This document shows positions 18,126-26,762 of a stretch of DNA of 64,000 bases, piece after piece (within the stretch, counting starts at the first letter, position 1; each line of letters begins with the position of its first letter). This DNA comes from Desulfomonilia bacterium (GTDB lineage Bacteria > Desulfobacterota > Desulfomonilia > UBA1062), in assembly GCA_036567785.1 (NCBI GenBank), contig DATCTV010000035.1, positions 54,110 to 118,109 of the forward strand, read 5' to 3'. Position numbers and translations under genes: made by a program. The notes beneath the pieces were generated by a model, which worked only from the letters and a program-made list of their open reading frames with translations, ran no database searches and was not told the DNA's origin.

Positions 18126-19052
18126 ATGAAAGTGCCTCCCATAATCACGGTTCAGTTAATCCATCTTCAGGGGCCGCTGAAAGGCCAGATCCAGGAATTC
18201 TCAGAAAACACGATATCCATAGGCCGCCAGACCGACTCCAGCGTACAGTTTCCCAAGGACATGACTACGATATCAAGACAGCATGCAATAATCGAACGTG
18301 ACGGAAACAGGTTCAAACTAACCGATAAAAGCGCCAACGGCACCTTTGTAAACGGCAAAAAGATAACTGAAACCTATCTCAAAGACGGAGACGTCATAAT
18401 GTTCACCGAAGGCGGACCCAAGGTGAGCTTTATAGCTGAAATAAAAGAGGTTGCCGAAGAGGCCGCTCCGGTTGCTGCGCCTCAGCCTCAGAAACAGGAA
18501 CCAGTAATTACTCAACCGGTATCTGCGCCGGAACCTCCGGCAGACAAACCCGCCTTTATTCCACCCTCACCTGAAACTCCCGCATCTGTGCCGGAACCGC
18601 CATTAAATGTACCTTCCGACAGCAACCGGGAAAAAGTCCAGGTCCCGCTCATGATACAATTCGGACCGGCGCTGCGTTCATATAAAGAGCTTCCCGTCAC
18701 AATCGGAAAAAGCCCTTCAAGCGACTTCGTCATGGCCCATCCGAATATCCTGGCAAATCATGCACAGATTGTTTTCAGCCAGGGTACATACAGAATACGG
18801 GACCTCACGGGGAAGAACCTGATCAGGGTAAACGGCAGGGCGATTGAATTCGAGGCTGTACTGGGAGCGGACGACGTCATACATCTCAGCCCGAACGGTC
18901 CTGCCCTGCGGTTTCTGGGAGAAGGAAGGCTTGCGGAGCATGAGGAAATCCAGGATGAAGAAGCCGTCACCCCACCTCAGGCAAAACCCGCCCCGCAGAA
19001 GGAAGAAAAGCCAAAGGGCCTTAAAGGATTCATGGATCTGTTCAAGAAATAG
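18126..19052 (+). CDS. Protein with two FHA domains
   Basis: 308-residue cytoplasmic protein. The first FHA domain (about 8-100) has the canonical phosphothreonine-binding residues: SIGRQTDSSV, ISRQHAIIE and SANGTFVNGKKI. A Pro/Ala/Glu-rich linker (about 108-165) leads to a second, more divergent FHA-like domain (about 170-260: TIGKSPSSDFVMA, ILANHAQIVF, NLIRVNGR). The C-terminus is charged. It probably binds the phosphorylated Ser/Thr kinase or its substrates. GAGG lies 8 nt before the ATG. It is divergent from the PP2C gene and so likely co-regulated. Confidence 0.88.
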   Translation: MKVPPIITVQLIHLQGPLKGQIQEFSENTISIGRQTDSSVQFPKDMTTISRQHAIIERDGNRFKLTDKSANGTFVNGKKITETYLKDGDVIMFTEGGPKVSFIAEIKEVAEEAAPVAAPQPQKQEPVITQPVSAPEPPADKPAFIPPSPETPASVPEPPLNVPSDSNREKVQVPLMIQFGPALRSYKELPVTIGKSPSSDFVMAHPNILANHAQIVFSQGTYRIRDLTGKNLIRVNGRAIEFEAVLGADDVIHLSPNGPALRFLGEGRLAEHEEIQDEEAVTPPQAKPAPQKEEKPKGLKGFMDLFKK

Positions 19053-19087
19053 TGCTTCATTGGCCCGCCGGAACATCTTGAAGCAAA

Positions 19088-20389
19088 TCATTTCCGAACA
19101 GGGTCTGCCGGCAATGTGTCTGATTTATCGATTTCAAAGCTGTCTATAATACGAGAATCAACAGCCGTATCTTTACCGCCATTTACTGCAATCATGGAAA
19201 ATTTCATGCCTTTATAACCGGCATCAACGAGCACGAATCCGCAGACGCCTTCGCATTTTTCGTAAAGACCTTTCTTCCTCTCAGGCACATTATCTTTGCA
19301 CCCGTAGACCCATGAGCCGCCGCTGCCGGCAATCATATACACTGTCCCTGTTTTATCAGGTTTCAACCCCTTCAGCTGTTTTGTCCTTTCGTAAACATGC
19401 TCGTGTCCTGAAAAAACCACATCGACGCCATATCTGTCGAACAGGGGCACCCAGTACTTCTGAATAATCATGTTGTCGCCGTGCAGGCCCATGCTGAATG
19501 GCGGTTTGTGCATGACAGCAATCTTGTTTAAGGCCGCCTTATTGTTTTCAAGGTCATTTTCAAGCCATTCATACTGTTTCGAACCGGGCTTGATACCGGC
19601 ACTATTTTCAGAATTGAGCATCATGAAATGCGTTCCTGCAACATTAAACGAATACCAGTATTCACTTGCACCCTTTATACCGTTATCGGGCAGAGCAAAC
19701 TGTTCGAACATATTCCTGCATAAGCCGTTTACCTGAGCACAATAGTTGTCATGGTTTCCCATGACGGTCATAATTGGAATCTCCGCTATAAGCCCGCCCA
19801 TATCCTCAAACCATTCTACCCAGAGCTTTTGGCTTCCGCCCGCGTTTGTGACGTCTCCGCAGTGAATTACGAATAGAGGTCTTAAACTCCTGACAGCACC
19901 AGCAATGTTTTTCCTGATACTTCTGTCATTCTGAGTGTCACCCACAACGGCAAAAGAAAACGGGCCTGCGGCAGGTGCGGTCCTGAATGAATGTATTTCA
20001 CTCCAGCCGCTGCCATCGCTGCCGCAGCGGTAATAATACTCAGTGCCGGGTTTAAGACCTGTGACTGTTGCTTCATGTATAATCCCGGAATCGGTTTTCA
20101 AAGAAGACGGCGAATCTATTCTTGAAGCAAGGTCGGTTTCTCTCATGCCATATTCTACAAAACTATGGTTTTCTGATTTTGTCAGCCATGTAATTGTCAT
20201 CGTCGAAGAAGGGTCTTCAGTCCATGAAAGGTGAACATTCAGGGGGGAATCAGTACTTGTAACTGATTTATGGTCTTTTGAAATACAAGTTCCGGTTGAC
20301 GCTTTCCTTACTATACTCTTATCGAATCCGGAGCACCCGGTAATCAGTAAAATCAATATCAGCATCAATGCGGGGTTTTCTAGTCTCAT
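19088..20389 (-). CDS. Purple acid phosphatase-like metallophosphoesterase lipoprotein
   Basis: 433-residue lipoprotein (lipobox ITGC). An N-terminal fibronectin-like domain typical of purple acid phosphatases (about 45-140: LSWTEDPSSTMTITWLT, GLKPGTEYYYRCG) precedes a calcineurin-type phosphoesterase with metal ligands in VVGDTQND, CGDVTNAGG, VMGNHDNY, MHKPPFS and FSGHEHVYER. It should hydrolyse phosphate esters in the periplasm or at the cell surface. The ATG at 20389 gives a proper signal peptide; the longer frame would need a TTG start. It converges on the FHA gene with 35 bp between. Confidence 0.88.
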   Translation of the reverse strand: MRLENPALMLILILLITGCSGFDKSIVRKASTGTCISKDHKSVTSTDSPLNVHLSWTEDPSSTMTITWLTKSENHSFVEYGMRETDLASRIDSPSSLKTDSGIIHEATVTGLKPGTEYYYRCGSDGSGWSEIHSFRTAPAAGPFSFAVVGDTQNDRSIRKNIAGAVRSLRPLFVIHCGDVTNAGGSQKLWVEWFEDMGGLIAEIPIMTVMGNHDNYCAQVNGLCRNMFEQFALPDNGIKGASEYWYSFNVAGTHFMMLNSENSAGIKPGSKQYEWLENDLENNKAALNKIAVMHKPPFSMGLHGDNMIIQKYWVPLFDRYGVDVVFSGHEHVYERTKQLKGLKPDKTGTVYMIAGSGGSWVYGCKDNVPERKKGLYEKCEGVCGFVLVDAGYKGMKFSMIAVNGGKDTAVDSRIIDSFEIDKSDTLPADPVRK

Positions 20390-20488
20390 ATCTGCGTTTT
20401 TCCAGAATAAATGCAACAATTGCGGACTGAACTTAAGTGAAGGTCGCCGGACGGTTTGATCAAGCTTTCTACAATACGGTAATATCCT

Positions 20489-20830
20489 CTAAAGATATTT
20501 CACACCGATGCTGTTATCGGAAACATGCATTATTTCGGCTTTGATAATCTTGCCGTCGTTCGGCTTCGTGAACTCAATCGTCGTTCCCTTGAATTTTTTG
20601 AAGCTGAAGCCTTTAAGGTTTTCAGTCAGGCCAAGCAGGTCTATCATGCTGAACATCATGCCATTATCGTTCATGTTGATCACGCGTGCTATTCCCTTAA
20701 TGCAGGGGCTGTTATTGCAGTAGGCTTCGTTAAGTTCTTCGGAAAGCACGTTGAACATGATAATACCGTGGCAATCTTTTCTGGGGTGAACTCTTTTGTC
20801 AGTATCGTGATTATCCAATGTAATCTCCAT
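20489..20830 (-). CDS. PilZ-like domain protein
   Basis: 113 residues fitting a single PilZ-type beta-barrel: KRVHPRKDC (RxxxR-like start), a central INMNDNGMMFSM where PilZ has D/NxSxxG, and a C-terminal AEIMHVSDNSIGVKYL strand pair. The RxxxR match is imperfect, so c-di-GMP binding is possible but not certain. It stands alone, followed by AT-rich sequence. Confidence 0.6.
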   Translation of the reverse strand: MEITLDNHDTDKRVHPRKDCHGIIMFNVLSEELNEAYCNNSPCIKGIARVINMNDNGMMFSMIDLLGLTENLKGFSFKKFKGTTIEFTKPNDGKIIKAEIMHVSDNSIGVKYL

Positions 20831-20928
20831 AAAGAATTTCGATTAGAATATTATTAAATTAATAACATAACATATAAAGGTCAAGTCCCTTTTGAACTTG
20901 ATATAACATTTATATTTTCAGTCACTAT

Positions 20929-21645
20929 TCAGGTGTACTGCTTACTGATTTTCCTTTCATAGTGCCTTTTAATTATCTCTCTTTTTTTAGGAGTCCCGTG
21001 ATTGGGTATGAAAAGTGAGCATCCTGTATCAAGAAGTGTCTTCCAGCTTTTTATTATGCCCGGAATGTCATCGCCGAAAGGTGGCAGGATCGAACCACTG
21101 AAAACCCCGACCATGTTATCACCGGTGAATGCTATTTCATTATCGATAATAACAGCAATGGAACCTCTGGTGTGCCCCGGCACATGGATAATACGGGCAT
21201 TGAATCCCAGAGGGTTTAAATCAAATTTATCTCCTACCGGTATGTCACAGGTTACCGGGTTGTACCTGAACATGGGCTGGGCCTTTGTCCTGAATGCCTT
21301 CATGAGCCACCTAGTATAAAAGACTGTACCATCAGGCAGCGGGCTGTCGCCTGTTTCAAGATATCCGGCCTCGGTTTCATGGACGATTATCCTGGCTCCG
21401 AATCGCTCCTTGATGTTTGCGGCGTTCTCGGCATGATCAAAATGGGTGTGCGTAAGGATAAGAGCCTCGAGGTTTTTCTCACTAACCCCCAGCTCTTCAA
21501 GGTTGTGCTTGAGCCGCGGCCATGCATAACTTCTGCCGGAATCGACAAGAATATACTTCTCACCGTTAAAGATCAGATACGAATTGAAGAAAATACCGTT
21601 TGCATGGATTATTTTAAGATTGTTCCTTGTCGTTATTGTTCTCAT
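20929..21645 (-). CDS. MBL-fold metallo-hydrolase
   Basis: 238 residues with the metallo-beta-lactamase-fold ligands: THTHFDHAEN (HxHxDH), VHET, HVPGHTRGS, FTGDNMVG and PNHGTP. These make a dinuclear zinc or iron hydrolase, of the type that includes glyoxalase II-like and other thioester hydrolases and detoxifying enzymes. It overlaps the amidotransferase gene by 4 nt (ATGA), so it is the last gene of a coupled cluster. The substrate is unknown. Confidence 0.88.
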   Translation of the reverse strand: MRTITTRNNLKIIHANGIFFNSYLIFNGEKYILVDSGRSYAWPRLKHNLEELGVSEKNLEALILTHTHFDHAENAANIKERFGARIIVHETEAGYLETGDSPLPDGTVFYTRWLMKAFRTKAQPMFRYNPVTCDIPVGDKFDLNPLGFNARIIHVPGHTRGSIAVIIDNEIAFTGDNMVGVFSGSILPPFGDDIPGIIKSWKTLLDTGCSLFIPNHGTPKKREIIKRHYERKISKQYT

Positions 21646-22370
21646 AAATTCACCTTTGCAAATTTTTCCAATATACTGAAAGCCTCGGGGGTCTGCCTGA
21701 CTGAACGGGAAAGAGCCTCGACATCAAAACCTTCTTTCTTTAAATCATCGTATTGTTCCAGTATTGATGCCCGCATTACCGTTTGGTCAAATTCCGGATG
21801 GAACTGCAAGCCCCATGCGCACTTACCGATCCTGAATGCATGATTGGAATCATGCCCGTTATATGCCAGACTGACTGCTCCGTCGGGAAGCGTCAGAACA
21901 CTTTGCTTATGCGAAACATTGGCCGGAAATCTTAAAGGGAGAGATCCAAATAGGATATCATTCTTGCCTGAACTGTTCACATTGATATCAACCGTGCCTA
22001 TCTCCCTGCCCTTGCCATTGAAATCCACCTTCCCCCCGAAGGCATACGCAAGAAGCTGATGGCCGAAACATATCCCGAGCACCGGTATCCCGGCATCCAC
22101 AATCAAATGAACCCATGCGGCCAGGGCATTCACCCAGTCAAGATTTTCGGTCACATGCGAGCGTGATCCGCTTATCACGACCCCTTCACATTCATGGATA
22201 TCAGGCAGCGAAACACCGGTCCGGATATCAATAACTCTGATATGCTCGCGGCCGCATCCCAAGCCATTGATTATCCATTCTTCAAAGTCACCGCATCTTC
22301 TTGCGACATTTTCAAATGTGGCGCCGGCTTTTATCAGAATAATTTTTTCAGTATTTATTGTTTTGTCCAT
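21642..22370 (-). CDS. Class I glutamine amidotransferase-like protein
   Basis: 242 residues. Triad: nucleophile Cys101 in LGICFGHQLL, then His-Glu in LQFHPEFD. The stand-alone GATase1 fold resembles GuaA-type amidotransferases and gamma-glutamyl hydrolase-like proteins without a synthase domain. Such proteins can hydrolyse gamma-glutamyl adducts or supply ammonia to a partner. The ATG at 22370 has GGAG upstream; a TTG 6 codons earlier is the alternative. The gene overlaps the methyltransferase stop and the MBL start, showing tight coupling. Confidence 0.8.
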   Translation of the reverse strand: MDKTINTEKIILIKAGATFENVARRCGDFEEWIINGLGCGREHIRVIDIRTGVSLPDIHECEGVVISGSRSHVTENLDWVNALAAWVHLIVDAGIPVLGICFGHQLLAYAFGGKVDFNGKGREIGTVDINVNSSGKNDILFGSLPLRFPANVSHKQSVLTLPDGAVSLAYNGHDSNHAFRIGKCAWGLQFHPEFDQTVMRASILEQYDDLKKEGFDVEALSRSVRQTPEAFSILEKFAKVNL

Positions 22371-23023
22371 ACTATTGAATATCTCCAAAGCAGATGTCTT
22401 CTTATTTCAGCATCGGGAATATGGATGTTACAAATTCTCCTTAATTCTGAAAACCTCATGTATATTTCATTTTTTCCATGCTCTTCCCATGCCCTTCTAA
22501 TATGTTCCGGCTCCTTCAGCCTGCCGTTCTTTATCAACATCATTACCCTGCTTAGAGGAAAGCTGACAGCACCAAGAAGGAAATCAGTAAGGTTTTCCGC
22601 CTTCAGCATATCCAGGATAATCAGTCTACCCCCGGGTTTAATGGAAAAGACCATTTTTTCAAGCATGAACGCAAGAGGAAGGTGATGAAGCGTTGCGATG
22701 GAAACTATGCAGTCGAAATGGTTCTCAGGCCATATATAATCCAGAATATTTTCGATGCGGTAATCGATATTTCTGAAGGTAGTCGAGTTCAGATTTGCCA
22801 TACGAATCATTTCAGGGGACAAATCAACCGCAAGAACATGCTCTGACTTCAGGGCAATGATGCGTGTAAATTCCCCGAGGCCACATCCAACCTCAAGTAT
22901 ATCGATGCAATTCCATGGAACATGCCTGTTCAGAAAATTGTAAAAGAAACTGTTATGCGTCCATCCCTCATCAAGGACTGCTATGTCATCAAAATCCTTC
23001 CTTACTTTCTGAAAGCTATCCAT
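22355..23023 (-). CDS. Class I SAM-dependent methyltransferase
   Basis: 222 residues with a Rossmann methyltransferase fold: ILEVGCGLGEFTR (motif I), LAVDLSPEMI (motif II acidic loop), DCIVSIATLHHL (motif IV), and KPGGRLIILDML. This is a UbiE/Methyltransf_11-like small-molecule methylase. It overlaps the SDR gene upstream by 8 nt and the amidotransferase downstream, so the four genes are translated as a unit. The substrate is unknown. Confidence 0.88.
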   Translation of the reverse strand: MDSFQKVRKDFDDIAVLDEGWTHNSFFYNFLNRHVPWNCIDILEVGCGLGEFTRIIALKSEHVLAVDLSPEMIRMANLNSTTFRNIDYRIENILDYIWPENHFDCIVSIATLHHLPLAFMLEKMVFSIKPGGRLIILDMLKAENLTDFLLGAVSFPLSRVMMLIKNGRLKEPEHIRRAWEEHGKNEIYMRFSELRRICNIHIPDAEIRRHLLWRYSIVWTKQ

Positions 23024-23915
23024 TCAATCCCGTTAGCCTTTCGCTCAGGATCCAGAGTTTGTCATTAAGAGCGGCATCCCTGGCCTTTTTGATAAGAGGC
23101 ATCTCCTTTTTGAGCATGAAGAATTTTCCGGATACACCTTTCACTTCATCCGATACGGCCAGGTGGATTACAGGTTCTGCGCCCTGTTCAGGGGATTTCC
23201 AAAGTAATTTTATGATCTTCAACATTTTTCCCAAAATACCGTCCGTTACCCTCAGACCGGTTTTAATCACACCGGGATGAAGCATATTGACCGTGATGCC
23301 GGTTCCTTCAAGGCGCTTTGCCATTCCGGTTGTAAGCAAGACCCCGGCAAACTTGCTGTTGCAGTATGAGCGAACCATGCTGAAATCCCTGCCGTACGGG
23401 GTGCGGTCAAGGTCAAGCCTGCCGAAAACATAAAGTCCGGCATTTACATTCACAATCCTTGCCGGAGCGCTCTCTTTAAGCCTTTCCAGAAGTAGATTTG
23501 AAAGCAGGAACGGCGCCAGGCAGTTGACATAAAAGGATTTTTCAATGTCGTCTTCATTCAGCTCGCATTTCATCATCCAGATGCCTGCGTTATTGATGAG
23601 TGCGGCGATCTTCGGCACCTCTTCCAGAATGGCCGCCGCTGATTTTCTAACATCTGCATTATCCGAGAGGCCGCCGATTATAAGCTTGATATCCGCATCT
23701 TTAACCTTAGACCTTATATCATTCAACGCCGCCAGGGCTTTATCTCTGTTGCGGCACAGCATTGCTACAGGCAGGCCTTTTTGGGCAAGACCTATGACTA
23801 CGGCCTTTCCAATCCCGGCATTGGCGCCGGTTACCAGATACCATGCTTTCCGGTTAGTCTCTTCCAATCCAGCTGTTTTAACGCCGGTTTTATCCGTTGT
23901 TTCGAATTTCGGCAC
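23016..23915 (-). CDS. Short-chain dehydrogenase/reductase
   Basis: 299-residue NAD(P)-dependent oxidoreductase. It has VTGANAGIGKAV (cofactor loop), LCRNRDKA (Arg suggesting NADP preference), LINNAGIWM, VNVNAG and YCNSKFAG (catalytic Tyr and Lys), then HPGVIKTGL. It resembles retinol dehydrogenase/WW-oxidoreductase-type SDRs. The start is GTG with GGGAGG 8 nt upstream. It is the first gene of the overlapping SDR, methyltransferase, amidotransferase and MBL cluster. Confidence 0.9.
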   Translation of the reverse strand: MPKFETTDKTGVKTAGLEETNRKAWYLVTGANAGIGKAVVIGLAQKGLPVAMLCRNRDKALAALNDIRSKVKDADIKLIIGGLSDNADVRKSAAAILEEVPKIAALINNAGIWMMKCELNEDDIEKSFYVNCLAPFLLSNLLLERLKESAPARIVNVNAGLYVFGRLDLDRTPYGRDFSMVRSYCNSKFAGVLLTTGMAKRLEGTGITVNMLHPGVIKTGLRVTDGILGKMLKIIKLLWKSPEQGAEPVIHLAVSDEVKGVSGKFFMLKKEMPLIKKARDAALNDKLWILSERLTGLNG

Positions 23916-23984
23916 TTATCACCTCCCGTTAAAAACTGTAACCCTCAAACTGGGCCCTTCAAGTTTTCGCCGGAGCAGTTTAAT

Positions 23985-24611
23985 TTAATTTCTCCTTTCA
24001 AAGGCAAGCCTCAATCCCAGAGCAATGAGCACAAATCCGCTTATGCGGTTTATCCAGTCAGACACTGAGGGTCGCGAGCGCAGCCAGTTTGAAAGGACTC
24101 CCGCTGTAAATCCCACAGGTCCTTTGACCATGAATGTAAGCGCTGCAAATACCGTCCCGAGAAAGAGCAGCCTTATTGTAGTATCTGCCGAACCGGCCGG
24201 AACGAACTGCGGCAGATAGGCAAAATAAAAAATTGCGATTTTCGGGTTTGACAGGTTTGACAGAGCGCCCTGGAAATATAATTTTTTTAGCGGCATGGAA
24301 GGCATGTTCTGTATGTCCATGTTCAGTTTATTGTGCCAGAAATGAGTAACACCCATGTAAACAAGGTATGCCGATCCTGCGATTTTAACCGCTGTAAAAA
24401 GCGCTTCAGACGCAACGAGAAGCGCTCCGAGCCCGAGCGATGCAAGCAGCGTATGGCCGATAAGCCCGGTGCTCACGCCGGCTGCCGTCATTACGCCGGC
24501 CTTTGCACCCTGGGATATCGAACGTGACATGACCAGTATCATATCCTGTCCGGGCGTTATGATAAGCACCAGAGACGCAATTATGAATACGATTGGTAAT
24601 GTATCGCCCAT
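23985..24611 (-). CDS. LysE/RhtB-family amino acid exporter
   Basis: 208-residue membrane protein with six hydrophobic segments and the family N-terminus (ITPGQDMILVMSRSISQG), GHTLLASLGLGALL, KIAGSAYLVYMG, and SNPKIAIFYFAYLPQFV. Members export amino acids or their derivatives. The ATG overlaps the upstream stop by 1 nt (TGATG), so it is coupled to the uncharacterised gene before it. Confidence 0.9.
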   Translation of the reverse strand: MGDTLPIVFIIASLVLIITPGQDMILVMSRSISQGAKAGVMTAAGVSTGLIGHTLLASLGLGALLVASEALFTAVKIAGSAYLVYMGVTHFWHNKLNMDIQNMPSMPLKKLYFQGALSNLSNPKIAIFYFAYLPQFVPAGSADTTIRLLFLGTVFAALTFMVKGPVGFTAGVLSNWLRSRPSVSDWINRISGFVLIALGLRLAFERRN

Positions 24612-25159
24612 CAATTCCCCTTAACTTCGGCTTTTTCCGACCCGGCAAACCCTCTGATGAAGCAGGCGAAGTCCTGCCTCAACTTTTCTTTTTCCGTCTC
24701 GACCTTTGCCACATAAGAGCTGAAAGCCTGAAAGCTTTCGAGAAAGATCCTCTCCTGTTCGCTAAATTCGGCGCTCTCTTTTTTATGCTCAAAAAGATCG
24801 GTCTTGGGCACCGATATATTATTAAGCTCTTCCAGAAAAGGCCTGTCATTATCTTCGATATGCTGGAACCTGCTCAAGCCGGTATATGCCCGTGCAATAT
24901 CCTCCATCGCTTCGACCTCCCTTTTGAATGCAAAGGAATGAAACTGGATTTTAAGGGCTGTCTTGATGTGTTCCCTTGAAAAAGGCAGAAGCCTTTCGTC
25001 AACAATAATCGCCCTGTTCGCCCTGAAAACCTCACCATAGGCGCTCACGACATCACTGCTGAACTTAATCAGTTCAAGCCTTTCAACACCGTGAATCTTG
25101 TCCAGGGCGGCAATGCCTTCTTTGTCGATTTTTTCAATATGTCCCTGCAGTATGTCCAT
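24611..25159 (-). CDS. Uncharacterised helical protein
   Basis: 182 residues, no recognised family. It is mainly alpha-helical and charged, without signal peptide or membrane segment, and with coiled-coil potential at about 130-165. Its 1-nt overlap with the LysE-type exporter suggests joint expression. No ribosome site is obvious upstream of the ATG. Confidence 0.5.
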   Translation of the reverse strand: MDILQGHIEKIDKEGIAALDKIHGVERLELIKFSSDVVSAYGEVFRANRAIIVDERLLPFSREHIKTALKIQFHSFAFKREVEAMEDIARAYTGLSRFQHIEDNDRPFLEELNNISVPKTDLFEHKKESAEFSEQERIFLESFQAFSSYVAKVETEKEKLRQDFACFIRGFAGSEKAEVKGN

Positions 25160-25258
25160 GACAATAAGCGAAGTATCAGCTTGAAGACGTTTTTGTCAAC
25201 AACACCAGAGGGGTCGGGAGTTATTTAAAAGCACAGGCCAGACAGCCGATGCAGTCAT

Positions 25259-26281
25259 CTATAGGGAGTCTTCATCAAGTACTAATGCTTGCCCTCCCTG
25301 ATCCGTGAATACGAGCTGATTTCTATAAGTAAACCCTCCATCTTTCTTTGTGACGTTAATCAGCTTTATTGTCGGCTCCTTAAGAAGATTGCCGCCTTCA
25401 AGCTGCCTGGGCTGGTGAAGGGCTCTCGTCACATAGACCTTGTATCCTCCTTCTCTGAGGTCCTGCTGCATCGGAACATGATAGTGCCCGGCATAGCTTG
25501 CATATATGTAATCCTTAAGCGGCAGAGTAAAAGAGGTGATGGTCTTGAAATCCTCATATGAAAAAGCGCCCAGGTCCATTTTTGTAAGCGGATAAACCGG
25601 GGAAACATGCATCGGATGGTGTGAGAAAACGAGAATGCTTTCCTTATCCCTTCCTGTTGAAGCAAGTATATCCTCTTTGAACCACGGCCATGTGCCTCCT
25701 TCGAAATCATAGAGCTCGGCCTGTTCGGGTTCGAGCACTCCACCGTCATTATTTCTTGTGTTCCAGTCCGCACAGACTATATGCAGCCCCTTATAGTCGA
25801 ATGAATAGTTCTCAAGATACATTTCTTTATCAGTCTGCGGGTTCATGACATGCGCCGGGGCCTTGTTCCACGAGTCCGCGAAAAGCAATGCAAGCTTATC
25901 GAACTGAGAAGAGAAGACATCATCGAATACCGCCTCATCACCTCCGTGGATTTCATTATCGCCTATTACAGGAATATATGGTGCTGCAAGTCCGTCAAGT
26001 TTTCCCTTCATGATTGAAAGATTATTTCCGCCCCATGCCATATCACCGACAATAACGACCAGATCGATCTTTTCGGCAGCCCTGTTTTCATTGATCCATG
26101 ATATCGCCTTGTCCATACGGTCCCAATGTTCAAGACTCCCCGAACAATGCGGATCGGCAATAACAGCAATGGAAAAATCGCAGGTCGGTTTACAGGAAAC
26201 AACTGTCAGCATTAAAAGGAAAGGAAGGATAATTACCAGTAAAAATACGGAAAAGCTTCCAGCCCGATTCAGTCTCCTCAT
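25259..26281 (-). CDS. Calcineurin-like metallophosphoesterase lipoprotein
   Basis: 340 residues with signal peptide and lipobox (TVVSC). Metallophosphoesterase ligands: IADPHCSG, VIVGDMAWGG, IGDNEIHGG, FSHHPMH and YAGHYHVP. This is a secreted phosphoesterase distinct from the purple-acid type at 19-20 kb, since there is no fibronectin domain. AAGGGG precedes the ATG. It is transcribed away from the glycyl radical enzyme gene across a 481-bp spacer. Confidence 0.87.
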   Translation of the reverse strand: MRRLNRAGSFSVFLLVIILPFLLMLTVVSCKPTCDFSIAVIADPHCSGSLEHWDRMDKAISWINENRAAEKIDLVVIVGDMAWGGNNLSIMKGKLDGLAAPYIPVIGDNEIHGGDEAVFDDVFSSQFDKLALLFADSWNKAPAHVMNPQTDKEMYLENYSFDYKGLHIVCADWNTRNNDGGVLEPEQAELYDFEGGTWPWFKEDILASTGRDKESILVFSHHPMHVSPVYPLTKMDLGAFSYEDFKTITSFTLPLKDYIYASYAGHYHVPMQQDLREGGYKVYVTRALHQPRQLEGGNLLKEPTIKLINVTKKDGGFTYRNQLVFTDQGGQALVLDEDSL

Positions 26282-26649
26282 ATCATTCCCCTTTCTTCCT
26301 CAGATATTGAATATATTTCGATCAGCCTGTTCTGTGCTGTATAAGATATTATAAGGAAGGACCGGCTTATTGTCCATGTGTTACGGTAATTTTTCAACAG
26401 GTTTTTAAAATTGACTGTAAAGCAATTTTCTTAATATTTGGCAGAATATTTCCTTCGATCGGAGACCGGTGGGATAGACTATAAGATTTATCATCACATG
26501 CACTTTCACCTTAATAAGCAATTAATCTCCTCATGTCGCAACAAAAACATCATAATACAACAATATCATAGGAATTATTTATTCTTATATCGCTTGAAAA
26601 CGGATGCGAAAAGAGCTATATACTGAACGTTTAAATAAGGTTAAATCTG
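26282..26649. other. AT-rich leader upstream of the glycyl radical enzyme gene
   Basis: A long AT-rich stretch without a credible gene. It holds one inverted repeat, AAAATTG-N9-CAATTTT at 26407-26429, about 250 bp before the sigma-54 promoter. This is a place where an enhancer-binding protein could bind. No second copy of the motif was found. Confidence 0.35.
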
Positions 26650-26665
26650 TGGCACTGATATTGCT
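26650..26665 (+). promoter_or_regulatory. Sigma-54 (-24/-12) promoter
   Basis: TGGCACTGATATTGCT matches the sigma-54 consensus TGGCAC-N5-TTGCW, with the GG and GC doublets exactly 12 bp apart. The predicted start site is near 26676, leaving an ~87-nt leader before the ATG at 26763. Its position before a single large anaerobic-enzyme gene makes a chance match less likely. Activation would need an enhancer-binding protein not encoded nearby. Confidence 0.7.
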
Positions 26666-26762
26666 TTATTTGTATTAAACTTGATTCAAATCATATTTGT
26701 CACAATTAATTTTATTTTATAGCAGAAGTAAGGTTATGAATATAATTTAAAGGAGCAAAGTA

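Noticed and set aside
12234..19052. Calling the kinase/phosphatase/FHA genes a T6SS control system
   Set aside because: No TssA-M genes are present and the VgrG module is 33 kb away, so the link is only a possibility.
26681..26694. FNR/CRP-like site TTGATTCAAATCAT before the glycyl radical enzyme gene
   Set aside because: It matches TTGAT-N4-ATCAA with one mismatch but begins about 5 bp downstream of the predicted sigma-54 start site, a poor place for an activator. Kept only as a possible site if another promoter is used.
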